From: Acetobacteraceae bacterium
GTDB taxonomy: Bacteria; Pseudomonadota; Alphaproteobacteria; Acetobacterales; Acetobacteraceae
Reading direction: 5' to 3'
Length of the DNA stretch: 64,000 nucleotides
Assembly: GCA_027487385.1 (NCBI GenBank)
Contig: JAIYDS010000118.1
Span: 33,465 to 97,464, forward strand
Part shown: piece by piece, positions 39,472-49,583 of the stretch
How the letters are laid out: each line of letters begins with the position of its first letter
How positions within the stretch are numbered: the stretch's first letter is position 1
Notes under the pieces: generated by a model
What the model saw: the letters and a program-made list of their open reading frames with translations, nothing else
The model's database searches: none
Told to the model about the DNA's origin: nothing
Translations under genes and position numbers: made by a program

Positions 39472-40449
39472 TCAGAGATGGTAGCCGGTGATGAACCGGA
39501 CCCGGCGGGCCGGTACCGCCTCTCCGCAATGCGGGCAGACCAGCCTGGGAGTGAGGATTCGTCCGGCGGGGTCGAGGAAGCTGAGGGTGGGTGTCCGGCC
39601 AGGGCGCAGCCACCGGTCGGCCCAGGCTTTCATAAGTGCCAGCGGCGCGAAGAGGTCCCAGCCCGTCGGCGTCAGCGCATAGGCGGCGCCGCCGGCGGCG
39701 CGCTCCAGCAACCCGCCGGCGACCAGGTTCTTCAGTCGGCCGGAGAGGATATTGGTAGCGATGCCGAGATTCTGGTGGATCTCGTCGAAGCGCTCATTGC
39801 CGTGGAAGAACTCCCGCAGGATCAGGAAGGTCCAGCGGTCGCCGATGATCGAGAGGGTGCGCTCCACCGAGCAGGGGCGGCGGCCCACCACCTGGCCATC
39901 CCGCCAGGGGCGCCGCTGCCGCGCGGGCGCGGCGCGGGCGGGGCGCCAGTAATCGGGCGCGATGGCGAAGCGGACCTCGCGCGCATCCACCGCCTGCCCG
40001 TTCTCGGCCCAGGCCACCCGGGGCGAGAACCAGGAGCGGCAATCCAGGTGGAACAGCGCCAGGGGCGGGCAGCCTGGCTGCAGCCAACGGTCGCCGAAGG
40101 CCAGCAGCGAGAGGAAGACCGGGTAGAGATCCAGCCCGCGCTCGGTCAGGAAATAGCCCTTCCAGCGCCGCGCCTCGTCCAATTCGCGCGGCTCGAAGAT
40201 CTCGGCCTCGACCAGCTTGTCGAGGGTGGCGGTCAGCGTGGCCCGCGGAATGCCGAGTCGCTCATGGAAATCGTTGAAGCGGCGGGCGGAGAAGAAGGCC
40301 TCGCGCGCGACGAGGAAGCTCCAGGTGTCGCCCAGGATGGCGATGGTGTCGGCCATGGCGCAGTCGCGCTCATGTCCGCGGGGGATGGTGCGGTCGGGCC
40401 GGGCCGCCGCCTCGTCCATTGCCGTCGAGTTCGCCAGACTGGCCGCCAT
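39472..40449 (-). CDS. HxlR-family regulator with two tandem HxlR domains
   Basis: DTIAILGDTWSFLVAREAFFSARRFNDFHERLGIPRATLTATLDKLVEAEIF and RTLSIIGDRWTFLILREFFHGNERFDEIHQNLGIATNILSGRLKNLVAGGLLER in one protein. Confidence 0.88.
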   Translation of the reverse strand: MAASLANSTAMDEAAARPDRTIPRGHERDCAMADTIAILGDTWSFLVAREAFFSARRFNDFHERLGIPRATLTATLDKLVEAEIFEPRELDEARRWKGYFLTERGLDLYPVFLSLLAFGDRWLQPGCPPLALFHLDCRSWFSPRVAWAENGQAVDAREVRFAIAPDYWRPARAAPARQRRPWRDGQVVGRRPCSVERTLSIIGDRWTFLILREFFHGNERFDEIHQNLGIATNILSGRLKNLVAGGLLERAAGGAAYALTPTGWDLFAPLALMKAWADRWLRPGRTPTLSFLDPAGRILTPRLVCPHCGEAVPARRVRFITGYHL

Positions 40450-40633
40450 GATGTGTTCCGAAAACCTTTGCTGGCCCAGGGTGATGGTTCAGCCTCTTGC
40501 ATTCTACCCCTTCGTCATGGTCTTGTCCTGCAAGTCTAGTTACGCAAGTCAGAGGCGGGGAGGGTGGAAAATGGCGCAGAAGACCGGAAGCCGGGCCAGC
40601 CGCCACGTGCCCTTCCCCGCGGCCTGAGAGACC

Positions 40634-41491
40634 ATGAAGCCACCGCCCTTCGATTATCGCCGCTGCACCAGCCTGGAGGAGGCCCTGGCCCTGCTCGCGC
40701 AGCATGGCGCCGAGGCGAAGCTGCTGGCCGGCGGGCAAAGCCTGATGCCCATGCTGAACTTTCGTTTGCTGCGCCCAGCGCTGCTGGTGGATATCGGCCG
40801 GATCGGGGCGCTGGATGGCATCACTGAGGATGCGGCGGGCCTCACCATCGGCGCGCTGACGCGGCACCGCGTGCTGGAGGGCGATGCGCGCATCGCCACC
40901 CATTTCCCGATGCTGGCCGAGGCCATGGCGCATGTTGCCCATCTCGCGGTGCGCAATCGCGGCACCCTCGGCGGCAGTCTTTCCCACGCCGACCCGGCCG
41001 CCGAACTGCCCATGATGACACTGCTGCTCAACGCCACGCTGCGCCTTGAGCGCCAGGGCGGCCGGCGCGAGATTCCGGCGGCGGAATTCTTCCTCGGCAG
41101 CCTCACCACCGCGCTGGATCCCGATGAGATGCTGACCGCCATCCACCTGCCTTTCCTGCCGTCAGGTGCCGGCTGGGGCTTCGCCGAGACGGCGCCGCGC
41201 GCGGGCGATTTCGCGACCGCCGCCGCCGCCTGCGTGCTGACCCGCCAGGGCGGCGCCGTGACCATGGCGCGCATCGCCGTGATGGGCGTGCATGAGACGG
41301 CGCTACGCTTGCACGCCGCCGAAGAGGCGTTGCTGGGCCAGGGGCCCGCCGCCTTCGCCAACGCCGCCCGGCTCGCGCGCGAAGCGGTGGAGCCCAGCAG
41401 TGATCTGCGCGCCTCGGCCGATCTGCGGCGGCATCTGGTGGAGGTGCAGGTCGGCCGTGTGCTCGCCGCCGCCTGGGAGCGCGCCGCATGA
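40634..41491 (+). CDS. FAD-binding medium subunit of xanthine dehydrogenase/Cox-type molybdenum hydroxylase
   Basis: FDYRRCTSLEEALALLAQHGAEAKLLAGGQSLMPMLNFRLLRPALLVDIGRI...AVRNRGTLGGSLSHADPAAELP. Confidence 0.93.
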   Translation: MKPPPFDYRRCTSLEEALALLAQHGAEAKLLAGGQSLMPMLNFRLLRPALLVDIGRIGALDGITEDAAGLTIGALTRHRVLEGDARIATHFPMLAEAMAHVAHLAVRNRGTLGGSLSHADPAAELPMMTLLLNATLRLERQGGRREIPAAEFFLGSLTTALDPDEMLTAIHLPFLPSGAGWGFAETAPRAGDFATAAAACVLTRQGGAVTMARIAVMGVHETALRLHAAEEALLGQGPAAFANAARLAREAVEPSSDLRASADLRRHLVEVQVGRVLAAAWERAA

Positions 41492-41973
41492 TCGCGAAGC
41501 AACGCATCGCCCTGACCGTGAATGGACGGCGTATCGAGGCCGAGGTCGAACCCCGGCTGCTGCTGACGGATTTCCTGCGCGGCACGCTTGGCCTCACCGG
41601 CACGCATGTGGGGTGCGAGCACGGCGTCTGTGGCGCATGCACCATCCTGCTGGATGGCCTGAGCGCCCGCGCCTGCCTGATGCTGGCGGTGCAGGCCGAT
41701 GGCGCCGCGCTGGAAACGGTCGAAAGCCTCGGCACGCCCGAGATGCTCTCCGACCTGCAAAAGGATTTCCGCGAGCATCACGCGCTGCAATGCGGCTTCT
41801 GCACGCCCGGCATGCTGATGACCGCGACGGACCTGCTCCGCACCCGGCCGCTCGCAACGGATGAGGAGATCCGGGACGGACTCTCCGGCAATCTCTGCCG
41901 CTGCACCGGCTATGAAAACATCGTGCGCGCGGTGCGTGCCGCCGCGGCGCGCCGTGGGGGGACGCCATCATGA
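41488..41973 (+). CDS. (2Fe-2S)-binding small subunit of molybdenum hydroxylase
   Basis: [21 protein letters not shown]...[18 protein letters not shown]...[16 protein letters not shown]. Confidence 0.95.
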   Translation: MIAKQRIALTVNGRRIEAEVEPRLLLTDFLRGTLGLTGTHVGCEHGVCGACTILLDGLSARACLMLAVQADGAALETVESLGTPEMLSDLQKDFREHHALQCGFCTPGMLMTATDLLRTRPLATDEEIRDGLSGNLCRCTGYENIVRAVRAAAARRGGTPS

Positions 41974-42722
41974 AGCTGAATTTGCTTTCCGGCGGCCGCA
42001 TCCGGCTGCGCCGCGCCACCTATATCCCCGGCGCCCCGCGCGAGGAGGTGTTCGAGGCGCCCGTGCCCTGCTTCCTGATCCGCCACCCGAAGGGCGATGT
42101 GGTGATCGACACCGGCTGCAACCCGGCGGCGGCCGCCGATCCCGCCGGCATATGGGGCGCGCTGGCCAAATCCATGCCGCCACTGCACGGGCCAGAGGAG
42201 CATGTCGGCGCCTCCCTCGCCGCGCTGGGCGTGCGGGCGGAAGACGTGCCCTTGGTGGTGATGACGCATCTGCATTTCGACCATGCCGGCGCCAATGCGC
42301 TGTTCGCCCGCGCCGAATTCATCGTCCAGGCCGCCGAGCACGAAGCGGCCAGCGCCGGGGATGCGGAGGCCTGGGGCTATCTCCGCCGCGAATGGGAAGT
42401 GCCCCGCCCGATGCGCCAGATCAGTGGCGAGCTTGATCTCTTCGGCGATGGCAAGGTCAACCTGATCCCGCTGCCCGGCCACACGCCGGGGCTGATGGGC
42501 GTGCTGCTCGACATGCCCGAGGAAGGCCGCATCCTCATCGCCGGTGACGCTGTGCCGCTGCGCCAGGTGCTGAACGAGGACCGCATGCCCCGCAACATGC
42601 GCGACCCCGACGCCGCCCGTGCCAGCTATGCTCGCGTCCGCGCCATCGAGGCCGAGGGCGCGCTGGTGATCTGCGGCCATGACATGCCGCAATGGCAAGC
42701 GCTGCGGCCCGCCTACGCATGA
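41970..42722 (+). CDS. MBL-fold hydrolase (N-acyl homoserine lactonase-like)
   Basis: MTHLHFDHAGAN (HxHxDH), LIPLPGHTPGLMG, ILIAGDAVPLRQVL. Confidence 0.9.
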   Translation: MKLNLLSGGRIRLRRATYIPGAPREEVFEAPVPCFLIRHPKGDVVIDTGCNPAAAADPAGIWGALAKSMPPLHGPEEHVGASLAALGVRAEDVPLVVMTHLHFDHAGANALFARAEFIVQAAEHEAASAGDAEAWGYLRREWEVPRPMRQISGELDLFGDGKVNLIPLPGHTPGLMGVLLDMPEEGRILIAGDAVPLRQVLNEDRMPRNMRDPDAARASYARVRAIEAEGALVICGHDMPQWQALRPAYA

Positions 42723-45085
42723 GCGAGGCCAGCGCCCGCCCGAAGCATGTCGGCAGCCCGGTGCAGCGGGTGGAGGATCCGCGCCTGCTGGCCGGCCAGG
42801 GCAGCTACGTCGCTGACCTCTTCCCCGCCGATGCGCTGCACATCGCCTTCCGCCGCAGCGAGCACGGCCATGCCCGTATCCTGGGCGTGGAGAGCGCCGC
42901 CGCTGCTGCGCTGCCCGGCGTGATTGCCATCGTCACGGCGGCCGATCTGGCAGGGCTGGTGCGCCCGGTCCGTGCCACCTCCCGCATGGCGCATTACCAG
43001 GCCACGGCCACGCAGCCGCTCGCGTCGGGCAAGGTGCGCTATGTGGGCGAGCCGGTCGTCGCCGTGCTGGCCAAGAGCCGTTACCTCGCCGAGGACGCGG
43101 CCGAGCTCATCGAGATCGAGTACGACCCGCTGCCCGATGTTTCCGACCCGGAGGCGGCCGCGCGCCCCGACGCGCCGGTGCTGAACCCCGACACCACATC
43201 CAATATCCTGGTCGAACGCAGCTTCGGCCGCGGCGAGGCGGCGGCGGCCATGGCGGCGGCGCCGCATCGCGTCGGCGCCCGCTTCCGCTTCCACCGCAAG
43301 GCGCCCATCGCCATCGAGCCGCGCGCCTGCCTGGCCGTCATCGAGCGTGGGCGCGGCACGCTGACGCTGCACAGCTCGACGCAGATCCCCGGCATCATCC
43401 GCGACGCCCTGGCCGATGCGCTGGACCTGCCAGGCCATGGGCTGCGGGTGGTGGCCCCCGATGTGGGCGGCGGCTTCGGCGGCAAGGCCTCGCTCTATCC
43501 GGAGGAGCTGGTGGTGGCGGCGCTGGCCCGCCGCCATGGCCGCGCCGTGGGCTGGGTCGCGGACCGCATGGAGGACATCCTCTCCACCAGCCACGGCTTC
43601 GACGAGATCGTGACGGCCGAGCTGGGCTTCGATGGCGAGGGCCGGCTGCTGGCGCTGACCGCCGACATTCTGGGCGATATCGGCGCTGCCTCGATCTATC
43701 CCTGGACCGCGGCGCTGGAACCGGTGCAGGTGGCGAGCTTCCTGCCCGGCCCCTATCGCCTCGCGGCCTATCGCGGCCATGTCCGCGCCGTCGCCACGAG
43801 CAAGGCGCCGACCGGGCCCTATCGCGGCGTGGGCCGGCCCATCTCCACCTTCGTGATGGAGCGGTTGGTGGACATGGCGGCGCGGCATCTCGCGCTCGAT
43901 CCGGTGGAGATGCGGGCGCGCAACCTCATCACCGCCGAGGAATTTCCCTACCGCACCGGTTCGGGGATCATCTGGGATCGTTCGGGCTTCCAGGAATGCC
44001 TGGCCAGCGCCTGCGCGACGGCCGATTACGCGGCCCTTCGCCGCGAGCAGGCGGCGGCGCGGGCCGAGGGGCGCTGGGTGGGCATCGGCGTCGCCTCCTA
44101 TGCCGAGCTGACGGGCATCGGCTCGCGCATTTCGGCGGCCCCCGGCATGCCGATCAACACCGGCACCGAGACGGCCGAGATCAGCATCGATTCCACCGGC
44201 TCGGTGACGGCGAAATTCGGCGTGGCCTCGCATGGCCAGGGGCTGGAGACGACGCTGAGCCAGATCGTGGCGGATGAACTCGGCGCGCGCATCGCCGATA
44301 TCCGCATCATCCAGGGCGACAGCGCCGCCGTGCCGCATGGCACCGGCACCTATGCCAGCCGCAGCGCCGTGCTGGCTGGCGGAGCCGCCACGCTCACCGC
44401 GCGCGTGGTGCGGCGGAAGCTGGTGCGCGCCGCCGCCCATCTGCTGGAAGCGGCCGAGCAGGACATCGAGATCGAGGAAAGCCGCATCCGCGTGGCCGGC
44501 ACCGATCGCGAACTCTCCTTCCGCGAGGTCGCCCGCGCCGTCTATTCCGAGATGGGCCGCTTCCCACGCGACACCCAGCCCGATCTCTCGGGGCGCGAGA
44601 CCTACGACCCCTATTTCGGCACCACAGCCAGCGCCACCCATATCGCGATGGTCGAGGTGGATGCTGGCAGCTTCGCCGTGCGCGTCCTGCGCCACATCGT
44701 CGCCGAGGATTGCGGCCGGCTGATCAACCCGATGATCGTGGATGGCCAGGTGCATGGCGGCGTGGTGCAGGGCATCGGCGCGGCCCTGCTGGAGGAGATC
44801 ATCTATGACGAGCGCGGCCAGATCGTGACCGCGAACCTCGTGGACTACATGGTGCCCACGGCGGCCGAGATTCCGCCCCTGCAGGTCGCGCATGTCGAAT
44901 CCGAACTGCCCGCCACCATCGGCGGCTATCGCGGCATGGGGGAGGGCGGGACGATCGGCGCGCCCGCCGCCATCGCCAATGCCGTCACCGACGCGCTGGC
45001 GCCGCTCGGCATCGAGATCAACACCTTGCCCGTGACGCCGGAGCGCATCTTCCGGCTGATCGAGGCCGCACGCTCACAGGGTTGA
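42719..45085 (+). CDS. Molybdopterin-binding large subunit of xanthine dehydrogenase/Cox-type hydroxylase
   Basis: GSPVQRVEDPRLLAGQGSYVADL...VVAPDVGGGFGGKASLYPEEL...GPYRGVGRPISTFVMERLVD...GEGGTIGAPAAIANAV. Confidence 0.93.
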   Translation: MSEASARPKHVGSPVQRVEDPRLLAGQGSYVADLFPADALHIAFRRSEHGHARILGVESAAAAALPGVIAIVTAADLAGLVRPVRATSRMAHYQATATQPLASGKVRYVGEPVVAVLAKSRYLAEDAAELIEIEYDPLPDVSDPEAAARPDAPVLNPDTTSNILVERSFGRGEAAAAMAAAPHRVGARFRFHRKAPIAIEPRACLAVIERGRGTLTLHSSTQIPGIIRDALADALDLPGHGLRVVAPDVGGGFGGKASLYPEELVVAALARRHGRAVGWVADRMEDILSTSHGFDEIVTAELGFDGEGRLLALTADILGDIGAASIYPWTAALEPVQVASFLPGPYRLAAYRGHVRAVATSKAPTGPYRGVGRPISTFVMERLVDMAARHLALDPVEMRARNLITAEEFPYRTGSGIIWDRSGFQECLASACATADYAALRREQAAARAEGRWVGIGVASYAELTGIGSRISAAPGMPINTGTETAEISIDSTGSVTAKFGVASHGQGLETTLSQIVADELGARIADIRIIQGDSAAVPHGTGTYASRSAVLAGGAATLTARVVRRKLVRAAAHLLEAAEQDIEIEESRIRVAGTDRELSFREVARAVYSEMGRFPRDTQPDLSGRETYDPYFGTTASATHIAMVEVDAGSFAVRVLRHIVAEDCGRLINPMIVDGQVHGGVVQGIGAALLEEIIYDERGQIVTANLVDYMVPTAAEIPPLQVAHVESELPATIGGYRGMGEGGTIGAPAAIANAVTDALAPLGIEINTLPVTPERIFRLIEAARSQG

Positions 45086-45098
45086 GGAGAGAACGTCC

Positions 45099-45857
45099 AT
45101 GCAAGCACAGCTCACCGGCAAGGTTGCCGTTGTCACCGGCGGGGGGCGCGATGTCGGCCGCGCCATCTGCCTGGGCCTCGCCGCCGAGGGCGCGGCCATC
45201 GCGGTGAACTACCGCCGTTCGGCTGCCGAGGCGGAGGCGGTGGTGCGCGAGATCACCGCGGCCGGCGGCCGTGCCATGGCCTATGGCGCCGACGTCACGG
45301 ACTACACCGCGGTGAAGGCGATGATGACCAAGGTGGCCGCGGATTTCGGTGGCATCGACATCCTCGTGAACAATGCGGGCCTCGCGCTGCGCAAGCGCTT
45401 CGTCGAGACCGGGCCGGAGGATTGGCATTCGCAGATCAATGCCTGCCTTTATGGCTCGCTGCATTGCTGCCACGCCGCCGCCCCCTTCATCGAGGCGCGG
45501 AAGAATGGCCGCATCATCAGCCTGGTGGGCGATTCTTCGCGTGTCGGAGAGAGCGGGCTTTCCATCGTTGCGGCGGCGCGCGGCGGCACCATCGCGCTGA
45601 TGAAGTCGCTGGCGCGGGAGATGGGGCGGTCCTGGACGACGGCGAATGTGGTCAGCCTCGGGCTGATCGAGACGCAGCATTCCGACAAGGCCTGGCTCGA
45701 TGAGAATCGCGAGAAGCTGACCCGCGCTTATCCGCTTCGTCGGCTGGGCCTGCCCGAGGATGTGGCGCCGACCGTGGTGCACCTCGCCTCGCCCGGGGCG
45801 TCCTGGATCACCGGGCAGGTGATCAGCGTCAGCGGTGGCTTCAGCATGGTGGGGTGA
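45099..45857 (+). CDS. SDR-family oxidoreductase
   Basis: KVAVVTGGGRDVGRAICLGLAAEGAAIAVNYRRS...NNAGLALRKRF...TGQVISVSGGFSMVG. Confidence 0.92.
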   Translation: MQAQLTGKVAVVTGGGRDVGRAICLGLAAEGAAIAVNYRRSAAEAEAVVREITAAGGRAMAYGADVTDYTAVKAMMTKVAADFGGIDILVNNAGLALRKRFVETGPEDWHSQINACLYGSLHCCHAAAPFIEARKNGRIISLVGDSSRVGESGLSIVAAARGGTIALMKSLAREMGRSWTTANVVSLGLIETQHSDKAWLDENREKLTRAYPLRRLGLPEDVAPTVVHLASPGASWITGQVISVSGGFSMVG

Positions 45858-46192
45858 CTTCACCCTCAAGCGTGACAACGTGCGTGACCAACCAGCCCAC
45901 TGGGATGTGTCATTGGTGGTGGCGGGGTGGACCTGCACACGATCCACCCGTGCGCGGAGTGCCTCGAGGATTTCGGCATTCCCGCCGGCGGCAAGCGGCT
46001 TGTGCCGCGCCTCACCCGATGACGATAGGTCTCCGCAAAGCTTCATGCGGCCAAGGGGGCCAGTCGCTTCGCCGGCCCGCCACAGCCGGAGCGCTTGACA
46101 TCGCCTGGCGGTTTCGCCGTGACAACGCCGCGACACGCGTGCCATGCTGCGTTGCGGCATCGTTATGGCCGGACATGACAACAGGTGGCGAC

Positions 46193-47776
46193 ATGACAAT
46201 CCAGCGCAGGCAACTGGCTCTCGGTGGTGCGGCCCTCGCGGCGGCGTCGTGGTCTGGGGACGCATCGGCCCAAGGCGCGCGGGGCACCATACGCATGGTG
46301 GCGCCGGAGCCGGTGATGCTGACCGGCGCCTTCAACTCCTCGGGCCAGATCTACCAGATTTCGGGCAAGATTTTCGACGGCCTGGTGACCTACGACTTCA
46401 ACTTCAACCCGCAGCCCCAGCTCGCCCTTTCCTGGGAGACCTCGCCCGATGGGCGCAACCTGACGCTGCGCCTGCGGCCCGGCGTGAAATGGCATGACGG
46501 CCAGCCCTTCACCTCGGCCGATGTCGCCTATTCCGCGCTGCAGGTCTGGAAGGTTGCGCATCCGCGCGGCCGTTCGATCTACGCCAATCTGGAGGCGGTG
46601 GACACGCCCGACCCGTTGGTCGCCATCATGCGCTTCAGCCAGCCCGCCCCCTATGTGATGAACGCGCTGCATGCGGTGGAATCGCAGATCCTGCCGCGGC
46701 ATCTCTATGAGGGCACGGACCTCAACACCAACCCGCGCAACCTCGCTCCTGTCGGCACCGGGCCGTTCCGCTTCGTGGAGTTCCGCCGCGGGCAGTTCGT
46801 GACGCTGGAGCGCAACCCCGATTACTGGGATCAGGGGAAGCCGCTTGCCGATCGCGTGGTGATCCGCTTCATCCCTGACCCGGCCGCGCGTTCCGCCGCC
46901 TATGAGGCGGGGGAGCTGGATGTCGGTGGCTCGCTGCCCGTGGCGCTGGCCGATGCGCGCCGGCTGGCGGCGCTGCCCTCGCTGGAATTGCCCGACCGGG
47001 GCGATGAGGCGCTGGCCGCCATGGCCTATCTGGAGTTCAACCTGCGCAAGCCGCCATTCAACGACGTGCGGGTGCGCCGCGCCATCGCGCATGCCATCGA
47101 TCGGAACTTCCTGCTGCGCAATGTCTGGTTCGGCTTCGGCAAGCCTTCCACGGGGCCGATATCCAGCGCCATGACGAAGTTCCACGCCCCCGTCACCGCC
47201 GCCTATCCCCATGACCCCGCGCTGGCCCAACGCCTGCTCGATGAGGCGGGCTTGCGTCGCGGCGCTGGTGGCATTCGTTTCCGCATGACGCATGACCCGC
47301 TGCCAGGCTCGGATTTCTACACGGGGACTGGCGACTATCTGCGCGCCGCGCTGGGCCGCATCGGCATCGCGGTGGAGGTGCGCAATTCCGATTTCCCAAC
47401 CTTCTACCGCCGTGTCTACACCGACAATGACTTCGACACGACAAACTTCGCCGCCTTCAACCTGACCGACCCGACGATGGGCGTGCAGCGCTTCTACTGG
47501 TCGAAGAACATCCTGCGCGGCGTCGCCTTCTCCAACGGCTCGGGCTATTCCAATCCCGAGGTGGACCGGCTGCTGGAGGCCGCGCAGATCGAGCCGGATG
47601 AGCGCAAGCGGTTCGACCTCTTCGCCCGCTTCCAGCAGATCGCCATGGAGGATCTGCCCAACCTGCCGCTGGGCGACATCAAATGGTTCACCATCCTCAA
47701 CCGTCGGGCGGAGAACATCATCACCTCGCCCTTCGGCGTGCATGACAATTTCGCCGCCGTCACGCTGAAGTCCTGA
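46193..47776 (+). CDS. Peptide-type ABC transporter substrate-binding protein
   Basis: Signal region; YQISGKIFDGLVTYDFNFNPQPQLALSWETSPDGRNLTLRLRPGVKWHDGQPFTSADVAYS. Confidence 0.92.
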   Translation: MTIQRRQLALGGAALAAASWSGDASAQGARGTIRMVAPEPVMLTGAFNSSGQIYQISGKIFDGLVTYDFNFNPQPQLALSWETSPDGRNLTLRLRPGVKWHDGQPFTSADVAYSALQVWKVAHPRGRSIYANLEAVDTPDPLVAIMRFSQPAPYVMNALHAVESQILPRHLYEGTDLNTNPRNLAPVGTGPFRFVEFRRGQFVTLERNPDYWDQGKPLADRVVIRFIPDPAARSAAYEAGELDVGGSLPVALADARRLAALPSLELPDRGDEALAAMAYLEFNLRKPPFNDVRVRRAIAHAIDRNFLLRNVWFGFGKPSTGPISSAMTKFHAPVTAAYPHDPALAQRLLDEAGLRRGAGGIRFRMTHDPLPGSDFYTGTGDYLRAALGRIGIAVEVRNSDFPTFYRRVYTDNDFDTTNFAAFNLTDPTMGVQRFYWSKNILRGVAFSNGSGYSNPEVDRLLEAAQIEPDERKRFDLFARFQQIAMEDLPNLPLGDIKWFTILNRRAENIITSPFGVHDNFAAVTLKS

Positions 47777-48756
47777 TGGCGAGCCGTCTGCCGGCTTTCC
47801 TCGGGCGCCGCCTGCTGCACGGCGCGGTGATCATCGCCTGCATCGCGGTGATCAACTTCTTCCTCCTCCACCTCGCGCCCGGCGATGCGGCCGAGGTTCT
47901 GGCCGGGGAGAGCGGCGGCGCCGATGCGGGCTATGTCGAGGCGCTGCGCGCGCGCTTCGGGCTCGACCAGCCCCTGCCGGTGCAACTCGGCTATTACCTG
48001 GCCAATCTCGCGCGGCTCGATCTCGGCTTCTCGCATCGCCAGGGCACGCCGGTGCTGGAACTGATCCTGGGCCGGCTGCCCGCCACGCTGCTGCTGATGG
48101 TCTCGGCCATCGCGCTGGCGGTGATGCTGGGCACCCTGCTCGGGCTGCTTGCGGCACGGCGGGTGAACTCGGTGACGGATACGCTGATCTCGCTGGCCGC
48201 GCTGCTTTCCTACGCCACGCCCCTGTTCTGGCTCGGTCTGATGCTGATCGTGCTGTTCTCGGTCACCCTGCGCTGGCTGCCGACGGGAGGCATGGTGACG
48301 GTGGGGGCCGGGCTTTCAGGCCTGGATCTGGCCCTGGACATCGCGCGCCATGCGGTGCTGCCGACCTTCACGCTCGGGCTGTTCTACATGGCGGTCTACA
48401 CCAGGCTGGTGCGGGCCTCGGTGCTCGAAGTCGCCGGGATGGATTTCGTCCGCCTCGCCCGGGCCAAGGGGCTTTCGGCCTGGCGCGTCGCCATCCGCCA
48501 TGTGTTGCGCAACGCGCTGCTGCCCATGGTGACCATGCTGGGGGTGCAGGTGGGCTCGTTGCTGGGGGGCGCCGTGGTGGTGGAGATGGTGTTCGGCTGG
48601 CCGGGGCTGGGGCGCCTCGCCTTCGATGCGATCCTGGCGCGCGACCTCAACCTGCTGCTGGGCATCCTGCTGATCAGTTCGGTGCTGGTCGTGCTGGTGA
48701 ACATCCTCGTGGACCTGGCCTATGCCTGGCTCGACCCGCGGATCGAGCTGCAATGA
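47776..48756 (+). CDS. DppB/OppB-type ABC transporter permease
   Basis: RLLHGAVIIACIAVINFFLLHLAPGDAAEVLAG...VRASVLEVAGMDFVRLARAKGLSAWRVAIRHVLRNALLP. Confidence 0.94.
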   Translation: MASRLPAFLGRRLLHGAVIIACIAVINFFLLHLAPGDAAEVLAGESGGADAGYVEALRARFGLDQPLPVQLGYYLANLARLDLGFSHRQGTPVLELILGRLPATLLLMVSAIALAVMLGTLLGLLAARRVNSVTDTLISLAALLSYATPLFWLGLMLIVLFSVTLRWLPTGGMVTVGAGLSGLDLALDIARHAVLPTFTLGLFYMAVYTRLVRASVLEVAGMDFVRLARAKGLSAWRVAIRHVLRNALLPMVTMLGVQVGSLLGGAVVVEMVFGWPGLGRLAFDAILARDLNLLLGILLISSVLVVLVNILVDLAYAWLDPRIELQ

Positions 48757-49583
48757 TGGAGACCTGGCGCCGCTTCCTGCGAAGGCCGCCCGCGGTGCTG
48801 GGCCTGATCGGGCTGGCGCTGGTGATCGGCGCGGCCCTGCTGGCGCCCTGGCTCTTTCCCGGGGACCCGCTCGACATGGCGGCCCAGCCCCGCATGTGGC
48901 CCGGCGAGGACCCGGAATTTCCGCTGGGCACCGATATGCTGGGTCGGGATGTGCTGGCGGGCCTCGTGCATGGCGCGCGGGTTTCGCTGCTGGTGGGGTT
49001 CACCGCGGCGCTGGCGGCGCTGCTCATCGGCATCAGCGTGGGCGCGGTGGCGGGCTATGCCGGCGGCCTGCCGGATGACGTGCTGATGCGCCTGACCGAG
49101 GTGTTCCAGACCATCCCGAATTTCCTGCTCATCATCGTGCTGGTGGTGGTGCTGCAACCCTCGCTCTCCACCATCATCATCGCCATTGCCGCCGTCTCCT
49201 GGCCCAGCCTGGCGCGGCTGGTGCGCGCCGAGGTGATGGCGCTGCGAAGGCGGGATTTCGTGCAATCCTGCGTCACCATCGGCATGGGGCATGGCCGTAT
49301 CGTGCTGACGCAGATCCTGCCCAATTGCCTGGCGCCCATCCTGGTCACCGGCTCCATCATGGTGGCCACCGCCATCCTGATCGAAACCGGGCTGTCCTTC
49401 CTCGGCCTGGGCGACCCCAATGTGGTGTCCTGGGGCAGCATGATCGGCGCCGGGCGGGCGGGCTTGCGCACCGCCTGGTATCTCTGCGCGATTCCGGGCC
49501 TCGCCATCATCGCCACCGTGCTGTCCATCAACCTGGTGGCCGAGGGGCTGAACGACGCGCTGAACCCGAGGCTGCGGCCATGA
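48753..49583 (+). CDS. DppC/OppC-type ABC transporter permease
   Basis: FPLGTDMLGRDVLAGLVHGARVSLLVG...VMALRRRDFVQSCVTIGMGHGRIVLTQILPNCLAPILV. Confidence 0.94.
   Translation: MMETWRRFLRRPPAVLGLIGLALVIGAALLAPWLFPGDPLDMAAQPRMWPGEDPEFPLGTDMLGRDVLAGLVHGARVSLLVGFTAALAALLIGISVGAVAGYAGGLPDDVLMRLTEVFQTIPNFLLIIVLVVVLQPSLSTIIIAIAAVSWPSLARLVRAEVMALRRRDFVQSCVTIGMGHGRIVLTQILPNCLAPILVTGSIMVATAILIETGLSFLGLGDPNVVSWGSMIGAGRAGLRTAWYLCAIPGLAIIATVLSINLVAEGLNDALNPRLRP

Noticed and set aside
42713-44893. 726-aa minus-strand ORF
   Set aside because: Antisense to the molybdopterin large subunit; shadow composition.
40634-45085. Aerobic CO dehydrogenase (coxMSL) assignment
   Set aside because: Large subunit has GPYRGVGRP at the active-site loop region rather than the AYRCSFR-type motif of form I CO dehydrogenase; called only as Cox/XDH-type hydroxylase.
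45858-46192. N-terminal extension of the SBP ORF (track start 45854)
   Set aside because: Signal peptide-like MTIQRRQLALGGAALAAASW begins at ATG 46193; the upstream part has no SBP character.
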